Assembly (NCBI RefSeq): GCF_032193765.1
Contig: NZ_JAVBIJ010000002.1
Location: forward strand, 1 to 64,000
Origin: Rhodoferax potami
GTDB lineage: Bacteria; Pseudomonadota; Gammaproteobacteria; Burkholderiales; Burkholderiaceae_C
Length of the DNA: 64,000 nt
Direction of reading: 5' to 3'
Below the pieces are notes generated by a model. It ran no database searches. It saw nothing but the letters and a program-made list of their open reading frames with translations, and had not been told where the DNA came from. Within the stretch, counting starts at the first letter, position 1, and each line of letters opens with the position of its first letter. This document shows, in pieces, positions 36,970-47,097 of the stretch. The translations under genes were made by a program, and so were the position numbers.

Positions 36970-37213
36970 TAGATAAATTTTGCAGCCGCGAAGGCATCAG
37001 TCGCAGCAGCCTTGCTCGCCGACGCACGCTTAGGAATAAACAGAGGGGAATCGCGTCCCCGCTGCGAACGAACAAGGTAGCCCCCACCACCGTGCCGAAG
37101 GCGGCGTTCGTTGATCTGGGCGACCTTGCTGGAGTGCACGGCAGCGGCAATGGAGCCATGGGGTTACGCATCGAACTCGGCTCGGGCATGAGTTTGCATC
37201 TGGTACGCCGGTA

Positions 37214-37374
37214 ATGTTCTTTCCCGAGGGCCGCATTCGCGTGTTCCTGTATGGCCAAGCTGCCGATATGCGCCAGTCCTACGACGGCTTGTACGCTCTG
37301 GCACGCCAGGGGTTTGAAGTGGATGTGCTGGCCGGACACATGTTTGTTTTCATCAACCGGCGGCAAACACAGAT
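37214..37374 (+). pseudogene. tnpB: IS66 tnpB, truncated by IS21-1
   Basis: MFFPEGRIRVFLYGQAADMR, then QSYDGLYALARQGFEVD and GHMFVFINRRQ, is the N-terminal half of an IS66 TnpB. After codon ~54 the sequence becomes the IS21-1 terminal repeat at 37375. The rest of tnpB and tnpC are not present at the other IS21-1 end. Confidence 0.88.
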
Positions 37375-37589
37375 TGGGTATTTCGGACGAACGTGAACAG
37401 CCATTTCGGGCAACGTGAACGGGCGTTTTGATAGCTTGCAGCTAAGGATTTCGGCATCGTGAACGTTGATTTCGGAGTCGTGAACAGCGAATGTGGCGCA
37501 GGCGTATGCCTGCATAGAAGTGGGGACTGAAGTTGCGCAAATGAGACCACCCTGGCGGGTAGGCTGCCTGATTTTTGACAGGAGGCCGG

Positions 37590-39122
37590 ATGCCCGCCCG
37601 AAAGATCGCGATGCGCAAAGTTAAAGAAACATTGAGATTGAGCCTGGAGTGCAGGCTACCCTACGATCAGATATCCCAAGCCCTGGGACTGTCCAAAGGC
37701 GTCATCTCCAAATACATCCGTCAGGCTCTTGCAGCAGGACTGGATTGGAGTGCCATAGAAACCTTGGATGAGGGAGAGTTACACCGCAAATTGCGGGGCC
37801 AGCAAAGTGAGCCCGTTGTCTTTGTTGCGCCTGACTACGCACGGGTGCACTTGGAGCTGCGCGGCAAAGGCGTTACGTTGATGCTGCTGTGGCAAGAATA
37901 CTGCGCCAAGTGGGCCGAAGACACCCAGGTCAGGCCTTACCAGTACACCCAATTCTGCGAGCACTACCGCCGGTTTGCCAAGACACTGAAGCGCTCAATG
38001 CGCCAAGTGCATCGCGCCGGAGAAAAACTGTTCATTGACTACGCTGGCCCGACCATTGTGCTGGCCGAGGGTGGTAAAGCCAATATCTTCGTGGCCGCCT
38101 TGGGCGCCTCAGGTTACGCCTTCGCGTGGGCGACACCTGCACAGACCACGGCAGATTGGCTGGAGGGGTGTGTCAAGGCGCTGACCTTCTATGGTGGAGT
38201 GCCGCAGCTAATCGTGCCGGACAACCCGCGCGCAGTGATTGCGCAGGTCAGCCGTTACGAGCCCCGAGCTACTGACACCGTGCTGGACTTTGCATGCCAT
38301 TACGGCTGCAGCGTACTACCTGCGCGTGCCTACCACCCGCAGGACAAGGCCAAAGTCGAGTCCACGGTCCAGATTGTTGAGCGCTGGATATTGGCGCGAC
38401 TGCGGCATCAATCGTTTCTTAGCGTCACTGAGGTCAACGCAGCCATTGCCCCTTTGCTGGAGTATCTGAACAACAAACCGTTTCAGAAGCTACCCGGATG
38501 CCGGGCAAGCGCGTTTACCGCCCTGGATGTGCCAGCATTGATGGCCCTGCCGCCTGAACCGTTTGAGCTTGCGGTATTCAAGACGGTCAAAGTACACATT
38601 GACTATCACGTCGAGTTTGAAGGCCACCGCTATAGCGTTCCACATGCACTGGTGGGCCAGACGCTGGAGCTGCGGGTGACCCGCACCACACTGGAGATTC
38701 TGAACCGGGGCCAGCGGGTGTGCAGCCACCTCAGAAGCGCTCGCCGGGGCGGCTTCACCACGACGGATGAACACATGCCAGAGGCACACCGGGCGCATGC
38801 ACAGTGGAGTCCGGAGCGGCTTCTGGCCTGGGGCGAGCAAATCGGCGTGGCCACGGCCGGGGTAGTGAGCAAGATGCTGGAGCGCCAGCGCCACCCTGAA
38901 CATGCCTACCGGGCCTGCTTGGGTTTGCTCTCCCTGGGGCGCCGATACGGCCATGCCAGGCTGGAAGCGGCGAGCTTGATGGCGCTGCAGTTGGGCACCT
39001 GCAAATACAGCCATATCCGCGACATCCTGGTCAACCGCGGGGATCAGTTGCTTAAGACCGAGGCCCCCGAGTGGAGCAGCCCGGCACATGCTCACGTGCG
39101 CGGGCCTGGCTATTACCAATAG
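37590..39122 (+). CDS. istA: IS21-1 transposase IstA
   Basis: A 510-residue IstA. N-terminal HTH (CRLPYDQISQALGLSKGVIS), catalytic Asp in KLFIDYAGPTIV, Asp in LIVPDNPRAVIA and Glu in DKAKVESTVQIVERW, then a C-terminal beta-barrel (HVEFEGHRYSVPHALVG). ATG 37590 is preceded by GGAGG at good spacing. A fragment of the same gene lies at 1-96. Confidence 0.95.
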   Translation: MPARKIAMRKVKETLRLSLECRLPYDQISQALGLSKGVISKYIRQALAAGLDWSAIETLDEGELHRKLRGQQSEPVVFVAPDYARVHLELRGKGVTLMLLWQEYCAKWAEDTQVRPYQYTQFCEHYRRFAKTLKRSMRQVHRAGEKLFIDYAGPTIVLAEGGKANIFVAALGASGYAFAWATPAQTTADWLEGCVKALTFYGGVPQLIVPDNPRAVIAQVSRYEPRATDTVLDFACHYGCSVLPARAYHPQDKAKVESTVQIVERWILARLRHQSFLSVTEVNAAIAPLLEYLNNKPFQKLPGCRASAFTALDVPALMALPPEPFELAVFKTVKVHIDYHVEFEGHRYSVPHALVGQTLELRVTRTTLEILNRGQRVCSHLRSARRGGFTTTDEHMPEAHRAHAQWSPERLLAWGEQIGVATAGVVSKMLERQRHPEHAYRACLGLLSLGRRYGHARLEAASLMALQLGTCKYSHIRDILVNRGDQLLKTEAPEWSSPAHAHVRGPGYYQ

Positions 39123-39142
39123 AGACGAATGGAGAGACCCCC

Positions 39143-39916
39143 ATGATGATGAATACGACATTAGCCCAACTGCGTGAATTGAGGCTGGAGGGCTTGGCCA
39201 CGGGGCTGCAGGAGCAGCTCAGTCAAGCAGGCGTGGCGGCCATGAGCTTTGAAGAGCGGTTGGCGCTATTGGTAGACAGGGAGGTGCACTGGCGCAATGA
39301 CAAGCGCCAAACCCGCCTGTTGAAACAGGCTAGGCTGAAGTATCCGCAAGCGGCTATCGAAGACATTGACAGCCGCGCCGGGCGCGGCATTCAACGCAGT
39401 GCAGTGATGAGTCTGGCCCTGGGCGGGTGGGTGCAAAGCGGACATGCTGTGCTGATTACGGGGCCGACCGGGGCGGGTAAATCCTGGCTGGCCTGTGCGT
39501 TGGCCCAACATGCGTGCCGGCGGGGCTTCAGTGCCCACTACCAGCGGGTGCCACGACTGGGGGAGGAATTGCGTATCCGCCATGCCAACGGCACGTTTGG
39601 CAAGTGGCTCGATCAGATCCGCAAAACCGATGTCCTGCTGCTCGATGACTGGGGCATGGCTGCGCTGGACAGCCAGAGCCGGGCGGACTTGCTGGAGATC
39701 ATTGATGACAGGACATCAAGTCGGGCCACGATCATTACCAGTCAGTTGCCCATTGAGCATTGGCACGAGTGGATTGGTGACCCGACAGTGGCCGATGCGA
39801 TGCTGGACCGGTTAATGGAGAACCATCATCGCTTCACGATCACGGGTGAGTCGTTGCGAAAGAAACCTGCACCCGGAAAAGGCAAAACCGCCAACGCTGA
39901 GTCCGCGGCGGGTTGA
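39143..39916 (+). CDS. istB: IS21-1 ATPase IstB
   Basis: A 257-residue AAA+ ATPase with Walker A ITGPTGAGKSWLACALAQHA, Walker B VLLLDDWGMAALD and sensor TIITSQLPIEHW. ATG 39143 follows istA by 20 bp with GGAGAG upstream. The 3' two-fifths of this gene also occurs at 17752-18031. Confidence 0.95.
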   Translation: MMMNTTLAQLRELRLEGLATGLQEQLSQAGVAAMSFEERLALLVDREVHWRNDKRQTRLLKQARLKYPQAAIEDIDSRAGRGIQRSAVMSLALGGWVQSGHAVLITGPTGAGKSWLACALAQHACRRGFSAHYQRVPRLGEELRIRHANGTFGKWLDQIRKTDVLLLDDWGMAALDSQSRADLLEIIDDRTSSRATIITSQLPIEHWHEWIGDPTVADAMLDRLMENHHRFTITGESLRKKPAPGKGKTANAESAAG

Positions 39917-40086
39917 TTAAGAAAAGCCCCAATCAACCAACCTGACAAGGAGTCACTCTGCCGAAAAACCACCTCGGCCTAAAATAAAAGAGCGCAATAT
40001 CAGTTCCTCACTGCCGCTGCGTTCATATTGGCCGGAATCCATGTTCACGATCCCGGAATCGCCGTTCATCTTCGCCGAAATACGCA

Positions 40087-41330
40087 CCCGGTTAATGGTT
40101 GCCTTGCTGTACCTCAAGCATGCGTTCAATGAGAGCGACGAGGACGTGATCCAGCGCTGGGGTGAGACCCCCACTTGGCAGTACTTTTCTGGCAACGAAT
40201 ACTTTGAACACCAGTGGCCGTGCGACCCGACACAACTGGGGCGCTTTCGTAAAGCTCTGGGCGAAGAAGGCGTGGAAGAACTGCTGGCCCGCACCATGGA
40301 AGTGGCGGTCACCCTCAAGCTGATTGCCAAGAAAGAATTGACCCGCATGATCGTGGACTCCACGGTGCAAGAAAAAGCTGTGGCACATCCCACCGACAGC
40401 AAGCTGCTGGAGACCGCCCGATCCAAGGTGGTCGAGTTGGCCAAAGCCAATGGCATCGAGCTCAAACAGACCTACGCCAAAGAAGGCCAACTGCTGGGCT
40501 ACAAGGCTGGGCGCTATGCCCATGCCCGCCAGTTCAAGCGCATGCGCAAAGCCATCAAACGCCAGCGCACCATCGTTGGACGGCTGCAGCGCGAGGTGGC
40601 TCGCAAGATGACCACGCTCAGCCAAGCCATACAAGAGACCTTGGGCCAGACCTTGGACAAGGCCAAACGCTTGGTCACGCAGACCGGCAGTCGCAAGGCA
40701 GTGGACAACCGCGCCAAGCTCTACAGCTGGCATGCGCCCGAGGTGGAGTGCATCTCAAAAGGCAAGAGCCGCAATCCGTACGAGTTCGGCGTGAAGGTGG
40801 GTCTGGCCATGACGCTCAAGGGCAATTTGATCGTGGGAGCCAGGAGCTTTCCCGGTAACCCGTATGACGGGCACACCATGCACGAGCAGATCGAGCAAAG
40901 CGCTATCCTGATGCAAGGCTTGGGGGTCAAGCCCGAGGTGGTGTACGCAGACTTGGGCTACCGGGGTGTGGACAAAGACAACCCGGACATTGAGATCAAA
41001 CACCGGGGCAAGGACAAGCGGTTGACCGATGAAGAGCGCAGACTGCTCAAACGGCGCCAAGCGATCGAGCCGATCATCGGGCACCTCAAAGCGGATCACC
41101 GCATGGACCGCTGCCACCTCAAAGGCTCAGCAGGCGATGCACTGCACGCGGTGCTGTGCGCGGCGGGCTACAACATCCGCTGGCTGCTGCGGATGATCGC
41201 CCGGAAAGGCCTGGGCCTTTTGTTGTGCCTGCTGCAGGTGAGCGGTTTGACGGGCTTGTTTGAGAAATTGGCCAAAATCATCGGCCTCAACCGACTGCAA
41301 GGCTCAGATCGGCGCTGGGGGGTGGCTTGA
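40087..41330 (+). pseudogene. ISa transposase, N-terminally truncated (copy E)
   Basis: In frame from TRLMVALLYLKHAFNE to the normal end RRWGVA, so the DDE core is intact, but the N-terminal region is missing and the frame is entered from IS21-1 end sequence (an ATG at 40041 would add foreign residues MFTIPESPFIFAE). Probably inactive. Confidence 0.9.
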
Positions 41331-41351
41331 AGTGAATTTTGCAGGGACGAC
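40087..41351 (+). mobile_element. ISa copy E, 5'-truncated
   Basis: The right 1265 bp of ISa, ending TTTTGCAGGGACGAC. The left ~354 bp, including the start of the transposase gene, are replaced by IS21-1. The remaining transposase frame (to 41330) lacks about the first 76 codons. The right flank is TACTTA. Confidence 0.93.
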
Positions 41352-41358
41352 TACTTAA

Positions 41359-41502
41359 GTTCTTCCTCAAATACCGCACGTTCCTGCGTAGCCGTGTGCC
41401 TAAGCCGATTTGCAAAAGTACTCGCCAGCTCTTGACGGGTGAGGAGCACCCGCATTGGCTGACGATGCTGGGTTTTGGCCCCCTGATGCCTCAGCAAGGC
41501 TG
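41359..41502 (+). pseudogene. C-terminal transposase-like remnant
   Basis: A short frame reading FFLKYRTFLRSRVPKPICKS, then RQLLTGEEHPHWLTMLGF and a stop. The TGEEHPHWL pattern looks like the end of a transposase-type protein, but I cannot name the family. It is bounded on the left by ISa-E. Confidence 0.3.
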
Positions 41503-41700
41503 ACCCGTTGCAGGTCGACGAGCCTGCCGCCACTCCATCGTGCCGAACGATAAATCTCGAAATCCTTACGGAGAAACGATCACGTCTGTGTTAGCCGAAA
41601 CCCGCAATTTTGAAGCACACCTTAAATAGCATACCGCAAGGATATGAAAGGAATGAGACGGTATGAATGAAACAATATCAAACAAAGTTTAGGAGCCTAT

Positions 41701-42126
41701 ATGAAATGTTCCGTAACAGTTTTGTGGATTCTTGGTGCATCTATAGTACATGCCGAAAATCATCAGACACTGATTATTGAATCATTATCTCGACGCCTAG
41801 CACCGACAGCACAGCGTGCCAGCTTGGGAAGTAGTAGTTCAAGCCTTGAAATAACTAAATGGCAGTATCTCCCAAAGCCTTCGCTCTCAGTTGAGAGCGT
41901 TAGTGCTGCGAAGAAAGACTACTCATATCAAGTAGATGAACAAGTTACTACATTAAGGATGCAGCAACAAGTCTGGACTAGGGGGTGGATTGCCGCCAGA
42001 GTTAAAGACTCACACACCCCCTTTCGGCTAAAGCCGAAAAAATCAAATTCGTTACTAACTAACAAAGTAACGTATATCAATGCCTCGAGTCGATTAACCA
42101 ATTTAATGATTGCAGCAATTTCATAA
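41701..42126 (+). pseudogene. Truncated paralogue of the TolC-family gene
   Basis: The first ~100 residues align with the TolC-like protein at 26164 (signal peptide, QTLIIESLS, ITKWQYLPKPSLSVESVSAAKKDYSYQ, TTLRMQQQVWT), then the similarity ends at about 42000 and the frame closes after 141 residues. A good ribosome-binding site (TAGGAG) precedes the ATG. The upstream non-coding region also resembles that of the complete gene. It is a diverged, broken duplicate of the operon's first gene, lacking the channel-forming helices. Confidence 0.85.
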
Positions 42127-42757
42127 ATTGTTTGAAAAAGACACAGATCAGAAAAATATGTCTTGCTATTTACCAAGTAAATATGTCTAGAACAGTTAAC
42201 ACAACACGACCAGAGCTCATCCTTGGGCGAAACGAGCCTAGCCAAATTCTTGCTTTGCGCCTTGAAGACGGGGTGTTGAGCACAGCCTCCAAGTCGGGCA
42301 TTACCCGCCTTTCACCAAGGTCGGAGAGTCCGACACACATAACTAGTCGTGAATTTGCTGAAGCCTGCGCGAGTGAACGTATTCACCAACTTTTTACCCA
42401 AGGGAAACCGAACGGCTTGGCTTTGTTATTTTATCTCGTCGATAACGCCAATCTTTGTGTAATTTGCTCATGCAATCGACTCGCCCGGCAATGGAGCAAA
42501 TTAAACAGCTTGATTCGGTTCCTGCGGCGCCACCATTCGTCTTGGATGAATTCACAGTGTCACTTAGTAAAGCTACTGATCAAAGTGAATTTATTAATCG
42601 ACAGTTGCCAACGCTCACTGAAATCAAATTCGTCTGACGTACTCAATAAAGGATTTGCAATGACCTCTACTCACGCTCGATCTCGCCATCTTCGCCACGC
42701 TTGTGCTTGGTAGCGTCAAGGTATCTCTACTACATGCTCACCGCGGAGAGGTGTAAA
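42127..42757 (+). other. Stretch with unclear overlapping frames
   Basis: A frame at 42132-42713 is open but contains no recognised domain, and a second frame (about 42440-42637, ending TLTEIKFV) has the more protein-like composition. The region may hold one frameshifted gene ahead of the sigma factor. No assignment is made. Confidence 0.35.
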
Positions 42758-43309
42758 ATGAAAAACGATGATACTTTCGTTACAGGTCAGGAAGTTAATG
42801 TTGATGCGATTGTCAATATTGCGATTACTAAGTATTCGAAGTTACAGCGATTCTTACGGCGCTTCGAACGGGACCCATTCCTTGTGGAAGATCTTGTTCA
42901 GGATGTCTTTGTCGAGGTGATCAAGTCTGCTTCACGATATGAGGGCAGATCGAATCCTGAAACTTGGATATTTGGTGTTGCCGCCAACTTGGGGCGAAGT
43001 CATAGGGCAAGCATGTCCACGAGCCGATTCTGCGGAAGAGAGGTGCAAATGGATGAAGAAGATATTGAGCTGCAGCATGTTGATATGAGTTTTATGGATA
43101 ATTTAATTGCAACTGAGCGCTTGCGCCAGGTTCAGGCAGAGGTCGAAACAATGTCACCATCCCTTAGAATGACGTTTGAGTCGATATTCGTATACGATTT
43201 GACTTATCAGCAAACTGCAGATTTTCTGAACGTGCCTATTGGCACGGTTCGATCCAGGGCCTCCCGTTTGCGGGAATTATTACAACCGCGAGATCCGGAA
43301 TTTCACTAG
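42758..43309 (+). CDS. ECF-type RNA polymerase sigma factor
   Basis: A 183-residue sigma-70-family protein: region 2 is seen in LQRFLRRFERDPFLVEDLVQDVFVEVIKSASRYEGRSNPETWIFGVAANLGRSH, region 4 in TFESIFVYDLTYQQTADFLNVPIGTVRSRASRLRELL. The spacing fits the ECF group. ATG 42758 has GGAGAGG 7 bp upstream. No anti-sigma gene is recognisable beside it; the right flank is ISa-F. Its targets are unknown. Confidence 0.9.
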   Translation: MKNDDTFVTGQEVNVDAIVNIAITKYSKLQRFLRRFERDPFLVEDLVQDVFVEVIKSASRYEGRSNPETWIFGVAANLGRSHRASMSTSRFCGREVQMDEEDIELQHVDMSFMDNLIATERLRQVQAEVETMSPSLRMTFESIFVYDLTYQQTADFLNVPIGTVRSRASRLRELLQPRDPEFH

Positions 43310-43527
43310 GTGCTCGATAAAGACGGCTGGCGGACTGTTGGGGAGATTGTTGGGTTCTCTCGCATAAGAACTGAGCGACAACAACGGTTTTCAGGCTAGT
43401 TTTCGCATTTATTTTGGATTGTCAGCCTGTTTTCGTAAGTTGTTTCGCTCCATCGGTTTGAGGGTGTTGGGGTTGAGGAGTTTTTGCGGGGCCGACTACC
43501 TAGTCCGCACTGAATAACACCTAAGGA

Positions 43528-45146
43528 GTTGTCCCTGCAAAACCCCTGCAACCCGCATGAACGCTTGTGATCTGGGGTGATTCCGGATGGTCAGAACTCT
43601 CAAATAGATATTCAATGGAGTCTGTTTTCTGGGAGTTTTTGAAAGCAGCGCCATGACCGATGACTTTTTCCGCAACCGCCTGGATCAGATGATCGATTTG
43701 CGCCACCCTCTGGCGGTGCTTGCTAACCGCATGCCTTGGCAAGAGATCGAAGCCTCCCTCGTCCAGCGCTGGGCACGCCAGGTCAAGTCTGGCAAGAAGA
43801 TAGAAGACTTGGACTTGTTTGGTCCGGTCTCGGCCGTTGCCGGTGGCGGCGTCTCCAATGCCGGCCGTCCCCGTCTGCCCACCCGGTTAATGGTTGCCTT
43901 GCTGTACCTCAAGCATGCGTTCAATGAGAGCGACGAGGACGTGATCCAGCGCTGGGGTGAGACCCCCACTTGGCAGTACTTTTCTGGCAACGAATACTTT
44001 GAACACCAGTGGCCGTGCGACCCGACACAACTGGGGCGCTTTCGTAAAGCTCTGGGCGAAGAAGGCGTGGAAGAACTGCTGGCCCGCACCATGGAAGTGG
44101 CGGTCACCCTCAAGCTGATTGCCAAGAAAGAATTGACCCGCATGATCGTGGACTCCACGGTGCAAGAAAAAGCTGTGGCACATCCCACCGACAGCAAGCT
44201 GCTGGAGACCGCCCGATCCAAGGTGGTCGAGTTGGCCAAAGCCAATGGCATCGAGCTCAAACAGACCTACGCCAAAGAAGGCCAACTGCTGGGCTACAAG
44301 GCTGGGCGCTATGCCCATGCCCGCCAGTTCAAGCGCATGCGCAAAGCCATCAAACGCCAGCGCACCATCGTTGGACGGCTGCAGCGCGAGGTGGCTCGCA
44401 AGATGACCACGCTCAGCCAAGCCATACAAGAGACCTTGGGCCAGACCTTGGACAAGGCCAAACGCTTGGTCACGCAGACCGGCAGTCGCAAGGCAGTGGA
44501 CAACCGCGCCAAGCTCTACAGCTGGCATGCGCCCGAGGTGGAGTGCATCTCAAAAGGCAAGAGCCGCAATCCGTACGAGTTCGGCGTGAAGGTGGGTCTG
44601 GCCATGACGCTCAAGGGCAATTTGATCGTGGGAGCCAGGAGCTTTCCCGGTAACCCGTATGACGGGCACACCATGCACGAGCAGATCGAGCAAAGCGCTA
44701 TCCTGATGCAAGGCTTGGGGGTCAAGCCCGAGGTGGTGTACGCAGACTTGGGCTACCGGGGTGTGGACAAAGACAACCCGGACATTGAGATCAAACACCG
44801 GGGCAAGGACAAGCGGTTGACCGATGAAGAGCGCAGACTGCTCAAACGGCGCCAAGCGATCGAGCCGATCATCGGGCACCTCAAAGCGGATCACCGCATG
44901 GACCGCTGCCACCTCAAAGGCTCAGCAGGCGATGCACTGCACGCGGTGCTGTGCGCGGCGGGCTACAACATCCGCTGGCTGCTGCGGATGATCGCCCGGA
45001 AAGGCCTGGGCCTTTTGTTGTGCCTGCTGCAGGTGAGCGGTTTGACGGGCTTGTTTGAGAAATTGGCCAAAATCATCGGCCTCAACCGACTGCAAGGCTC
45101 AGATCGGCGCTGGGGGGTGGCTTGAAGTGAATTTTGCAGGGACGAC
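43528..45146 (+). mobile_element. ISa copy F
   Basis: Complete 1619-bp copy with both terminal repeats. Left flank TAAGGA (43522-43527) and right flank GAATTG (45147-45152) do not match, so one side was exchanged after insertion or it forms the end of another rearranged unit. Confidence 0.95.
43653..45125 (+). CDS. ISa transposase (copy F)
   Basis: Intact 490-residue transposase identical at protein level to copies B, C and D. Confidence 0.94.
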   Translation: MTDDFFRNRLDQMIDLRHPLAVLANRMPWQEIEASLVQRWARQVKSGKKIEDLDLFGPVSAVAGGGVSNAGRPRLPTRLMVALLYLKHAFNESDEDVIQRWGETPTWQYFSGNEYFEHQWPCDPTQLGRFRKALGEEGVEELLARTMEVAVTLKLIAKKELTRMIVDSTVQEKAVAHPTDSKLLETARSKVVELAKANGIELKQTYAKEGQLLGYKAGRYAHARQFKRMRKAIKRQRTIVGRLQREVARKMTTLSQAIQETLGQTLDKAKRLVTQTGSRKAVDNRAKLYSWHAPEVECISKGKSRNPYEFGVKVGLAMTLKGNLIVGARSFPGNPYDGHTMHEQIEQSAILMQGLGVKPEVVYADLGYRGVDKDNPDIEIKHRGKDKRLTDEERRLLKRRQAIEPIIGHLKADHRMDRCHLKGSAGDALHAVLCAAGYNIRWLLRMIARKGLGLLLCLLQVSGLTGLFEKLAKIIGLNRLQGSDRRWGVA

Positions 45147-45446
45147 GAATTGCAACTGCGCATCCACGAAGTCCACCTGTTTCATGAATGGATGCCACGG
45201 GCGGGATGGCCCCGTGACCTTGTTACCACCATCAAGCATGTGCAGCAAAACATCCAACGCAGAGGTGCGGCGCAAGATGAGTTTTGGACAAAGGTGCTGA
45301 TGTCCGCTTGGGACGCCAGAGAAAAACGGTATGAACTTGCAGATTGGGTCCAGTCACAGGACCCGAAAAACGCATATCAGGTGGCGGAGATCATGAAGAT
45401 TCTGGAGATCGGCTGGATGCAGAAAAAGATCAGCCAAAGGACCTGA
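45147..45446 (+). pseudogene. 3' part of an unidentified gene cut by ISa-F
   Basis: A frame that is open from the ISa-F edge (ELQLRIHEVHLFHEWMPRAG, then WPRDLVTTIKHVQQNI) to a stop at 45446; about 99 codons, helical and charged, no recognised domain. The lack of a start and the contact with ISa-F suggest a C-terminal fragment; the N-terminal part is not in the window. Confidence 0.5.
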
Positions 45447-45747
45447 AACCTTGGGATCTTTCGATCACGTTGACGATGCTAAAAGTTTAAGCAACGTCTC
45501 GAAGGCCGCATGCTTTAACGATCTGGGCTACGTTCAGATGGGTTATCAACAGACCTGTGTACTTTCCCCATGGATAAGTGCGTAAATCAATCCAGCCGTG
45601 GGTCATCAATGTGGGGATCTATAGTCCTATGGGTCATGGAAGCACGACCGCATGGAGTCCACATTTGTTGACAACGTAAATATTTTTGAGATAATCGACT
45701 CACTACTCATCCTTAGAGGTGTCATTCAGTTGGCTCCCTCCTGGGAC

Positions 45748-45778
45748 GAAAAAGCCGCTCCCTGTGGGCGGCTTTTTC
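45748..45778. terminator. Bidirectional intrinsic terminator
   Basis: GAAAAAGCCGC and its exact complement GCGGCTTTTTC enclose a 9-nt loop, giving an A-run before and a T-run after the stem. It can end transcripts from either side and insulates the NYN gene from upstream reading. Confidence 0.8.
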
Positions 45779-45800
45779 ACATCTGGAGACAAGCGCAAAA

Positions 45801-46520
45801 GTGGAGCAAAAGAACGCCTCCCCTCGACGTACTGGGGTGTATGTCGATGGCTACAACCTGTATTACGGACGCCTCCGCGGAACCACATTCAAGTGGCTTG
45901 ACCTCGTCACTTTTTTTGAACACTTGTTGAAGCGCCGGGACCAAAACGAGGTCTTAACGCGTGTCAACTTGTTCACCGCCTTCGCAGCTGCTCGCTTTTC
46001 CACCCATTGCGAAGCTTCCGTACAAGCACAGGGTGCCTATCACCGGGCACTTCAGCATCGACATGGTGACCGGTTCGGTATCACCTACGGTACGCATTCC
46101 ACGGATGACAAAGGAACACTGTTGCCCACCTTCGTAGAGAGCGCAGCCTACGATCGAAATGTGCGCACCAGGGTTTGGAAAATCGAAGAGAAGCAGACGG
46201 ATGTGAATATCGCTCTCGGCATGTACCGCGATGTTGCCAAGGGATTGGTCGACCGTGTGATTCTGGTTTCCAACGACAGTGACACTGAGCCCCTACTGGA
46301 AGCAGTGCGACAGGATTTTCCGAGCATCATGATCGGCGTTGTCATGCCACGCCATCCAGTCATTGCTGCTAATCAACCCCAAAGAAGGCGAAGTGGTTCA
46401 TTGGCGGCTCGAGCAGATTGGACCATCGAGTCCATCTCGGATGAGCATCTTCAAGCCGCATTGCTGCCCGATGTTGTCCCTACCAAAAAGAAACCTATTC
46501 GCAGGCCAGCACATTGGTAA
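45801..46520 (+). CDS. NYN-domain (PIN-like) putative ribonuclease
   Basis: A 239-residue protein of the LabA/DUF88-type NYN family: RTGVYVDGYNLYYGRLRG at the N-terminus (first acidic metal-binding residue), EEKQTDVNIALGMYRD (second) and VILVSNDSDTEPLLEAVRQD (third). NYN domains are PIN-like nucleases that usually act on RNA. GTG 45801 is the start, shortly after CTGGAG. It stands alone behind the terminator. Some NYN proteins belong to defence or plasmid modules; that link is not shown here. Confidence 0.88.
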   Translation: MEQKNASPRRTGVYVDGYNLYYGRLRGTTFKWLDLVTFFEHLLKRRDQNEVLTRVNLFTAFAAARFSTHCEASVQAQGAYHRALQHRHGDRFGITYGTHSTDDKGTLLPTFVESAAYDRNVRTRVWKIEEKQTDVNIALGMYRDVAKGLVDRVILVSNDSDTEPLLEAVRQDFPSIMIGVVMPRHPVIAANQPQRRRSGSLAARADWTIESISDEHLQAALLPDVVPTKKKPIRRPAHW

Positions 46521-47097
46521 TTCGGTTCATTTCAAATGCTCCTATGGCACCTCCCAACATATCGGTGAGGACTCTGCGATGCAACCTTCCAGACCCGTTG
46601 CTACGCTCACTGCCATCTCAACAACGGCTGTGATTAAGGATTGAAGAGGTGCGGTTGTCGTGCCCTTCACGCTCACTGACCTAGCTATCAGGCATTACTG
46701 AGTAACTCAAATTGCTTCAGATGCGACGGATATGAAAGATAGATTGTCCTGTAACTGACGAGCTGGCTTGTCTAAACCAGATGGTGGTGTGCGTCCCAGG
46801 CGGTTCCGTACTCTGCTCCCCTTTTAGTCATCAAGACAGGTTACAGCGGATCGTCTGAATCAGAATATGGAGCATGCCGCTATGCCAGACGCGGATTGTG
46901 AAGGGCCTACTCGTGGACTTCGGACCGCCGTCTATTCGGGCCAAACGAGAGTTGTGGCTTGCGCAGGCGGTCGTGGCGCTTTGACGTACTGTATTGAATG
47001 CGCTTCAAGACTAGACCAATCTAAATGGCGATTCGTCAGCGGGATGGTGACTCTTTTGAAAAGAATTCTTCAGTGGTTTCAGGCACATCAGAATTAG
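46521..47097. other. Non-coding stretch, nothing recognised
   Basis: About 580 bp without a supported gene on either strand. It ends where IS1595 copy 3 begins abruptly. Confidence 0.6.

Larger units (their letters stand above)
35251..37214 (+). pseudogene. tnpA: IS66 TnpA interrupted by ISa-D
   Basis: The first 33 codons (MEETQSVLRRAVLSEQTWAE onward) lie left of ISa-D and the rest (KFCSREGISRSSLARRR onward) right of it. Deleting ISa-D and one TAGATA restores a 112-residue IS66 TnpA reading GLTIDKFCSREG across the junction. Its stop overlaps the tnpB ATG (TAATG). Confidence 0.9.
37375..40086 (+). mobile_element. IS21-1, complete IS21-family element
   Basis: A 2.7-kb element with termini TGGGTATTTCGG and, in reverse complement, TGCGTATTTCGG. 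Several subterminal copies of an ATTTCGGNNNNCGTGAAC-like box lie in the left end (between 37380 and 37500) and three in the right end (40020-40086), as expected for IS21 transposase-binding repeats. No matching target duplication: left flank is IS66 tnpB, right flank the interior of ISa-E. Confidence 0.93.

Noticed and set aside
37380..37500. Regular ATTTCGG...GTGAAC repeats considered as a CRISPR-like array
   Set aside because: Short, imperfect and located in the IS21-1 end, with counterparts at the other end; they are transposase-binding repeats.
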